Assembly (NCBI GenBank): GCA_949358305.1
Contig: OX442314.1
Location: 6,823,087 to 6,887,086, forward strand
Source of the DNA: Strigamia acuminata
Taxonomy: Eukaryota > Arthropoda > Chilopoda > Geophilomorpha > Linotaeniidae
Length of the DNA: 64,000 nucleotides
Reading direction: 5' to 3'
The notes beneath the pieces were generated by a model. The model had not been told where the DNA came from, did no database searches, and saw only the letters and a program-made list of their open reading frames with translations. Shown here piece by piece: positions 62,909 to 64,000 of this stretch. The position numbers and the translations under genes are program-made. Position 1 is the stretch's first letter. Each line of letters opens with the position of its first letter.

Positions 62909-63133
62909 CTCAGCGGCCAAGGTTGTCTAGGGGAAATGATTTTAACACACAAAATATAATAAAAGAAAATCGATTTAATTGTTCTAATATACGATGAAAT
63001 TATATTGAAATGAAACGGGCAAAATGTCTTCTCAAATGCAAACTCACAGTTACTCGGCTCCCAATATGGCGTCGACGGCGTCGCGTGAGAGCAGATTTTG
63101 GCAGAGCACACTTAGCAAGTTTTGGCGGGGTGC
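62909..63133. other. No supported feature
   Basis: Short frames on both strands (63010-63282, 63000-63308) overlap the following repeat and lack domains. Confidence 0.4.
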
Positions 63134-63641
63134 GTTCCAACGGCGAATCGCCTAAGGGCGAATCTGGCCATTCGGACGAATGGCGAATTTTGATCTTATT
63201 CTGTCCAAAAGCAGTCCCAATGGCAAATTTCTCCGAATTCGTCATTGGGAACGTTTTTTGGACCTTTCTAATGGCGAATTGATAGAAATTAGCCTCAGGG
63301 GCGCACATCTAGCGCGACATGAATCTGCCGCGACAAGCAGTCCCAAAAAATGGTTTTGCAGTAAAAAACCAGTAAGGTTAGGTTCGCGAGGGGTCAAGGG
63401 GGGGGGGCGCAGCCCTTCTTAGGAATTGGAAGTCGCGGTAGATGACGCTCACATTCGTCATTGGAAACGCAAATAACGTTTCCAATGGCGAATTTCAATA
63501 TACACGTTTCCAATGGCGAATTTCAATATACACGTTTCCAATGGCGAATTTTCCCAGATTTGCCATTGGAAACGTCAAAATAGCTTTCCAATGGCGAATT
63601 TTGGAAATTCGCTCTTATCTTAGGTGATTCGCCGTTGGAAC
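63134..63641. mobile_element. Inverted-repeat element with internal 28-bp tandem repeat
   Basis: GTTCCAACGGCGAATCGCCT on the left is mirrored at the right (TAGGTGATTCGCCGTTGGAAC ending 63641). Interior repeats words such as TTTCCAATGGCGAATTTC, including a direct tandem of ACGTTTCCAATGGCGAATTT (unit 28 bp, about 63476-63560), and a G-run near 63400. Possible imperfect flanking duplication (GGGGTGC/GGGTACC). Confidence 0.65.
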
Positions 63642-64000
63642 GGGTACCCGTTTTGGCATAAGTTTGACACAGTTGTGAAGTTGTTGGAGGCAGAATCAAG
63701 AGTGATCCAAATGTGCCAAAATATCTGGGCGCTCAACAAATTCTGCGCAGAAAAGGGGATTACATACCTACAGCTAAATTGAGTAAAAGCAAAATGAATT
63801 TGTTGCGCAATGTAACAATTGATCACACGCGCATTGAATAAGTGCAAAACAAATGAATTTACAAAGTAGTTGAATAACCGCAAAATTTGTAGAGTAAATG
63901 GAATTGAACAACAGCAAAATGAACAGATATTTGGATTTAACAACAGCAAAAAGAAGTTGGAGCATGTGTCCTACCATGATTACACTCTGCTGCAATAGGG
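63642..64000. other. No supported gene
   Basis: AT-rich; words ACAGCAAAATGAA and GAGTAAAAGCAAAATGAAT recur loosely. Minus-strand frames of 73-109 codons here have no recognised domain. Confidence 0.4.

Overview
The window is eukaryotic, almost certainly from an arthropod. It has spliced genes with GT-AG introns, pickpocket-like DEG/ENaC channel exons, and a two-exon CS-alpha-beta (defensin or scorpion-toxin-like) peptide gene. A copia element carries the initiator-tRNA-Met-type primer site known from Drosophila copia, and degenerate TTAGG blocks occur. The species cannot be named from sequence alone. The window is gene-poor and dominated by nested mobile elements: three families of LTR retrotransposon (Gypsy, BEL/Pao, Copia), several hAT-type and TA- or TAA-flanked MITEs, a tRNA-derived SINE, and tandem repeats.

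Layout. 1-11.0 kb: MITEs, foldbacks and a SINE, plus a small secreted Cys-rich peptide gene whose second exon is split by a 731-bp inverted-repeat element. 11.1-31.9 kb: DEG/ENaC gene A. Its first exon is cut inside the first membrane segment by a Gypsy element (11278-29371) flanked by ATGC duplications. That element carries gag, a -1 frameshift site, pol, and a third spliced non-envelope ORF. A 200-N gap divides it, and the sequences on the two sides of the gap overlap by about 5.55 kb, so the apparent tandem array is probably an unmerged contig overlap around one full-length element. 31.5-38.7 kb: the last exon of gene A runs without a stop codon to the first membrane segment of a second DEG/ENaC gene, B. 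I could trace seven coding exons of gene B, including a 23-nt micro-exon.

38.7-45.9 kb: repeats, hAT elements and AT-rich minisatellites. 46.0-47.0 kb: the CS-alpha-beta peptide gene, with a tandem repeat in its intron, and a terminal Ala/Pro/Lys-rich exon of an unknown gene. 47.1-58.1 kb: a three-level nest, with a Gypsy-type solo LTR split by a decayed BEL/Pao element whose 3' LTR is in turn split by a Copia element. 58.1-62.9 kb: an intact single-ORF Gypsy element on the minus strand. 62.9-64.0 kb: one more inverted-repeat element and unassigned sequence.

The host genes form two groups: two tandem DEG/ENaC channel genes and two short secreted Cys-rich peptides with the same exon plan. All splice sites are my readings of the sequence and have no transcript support.
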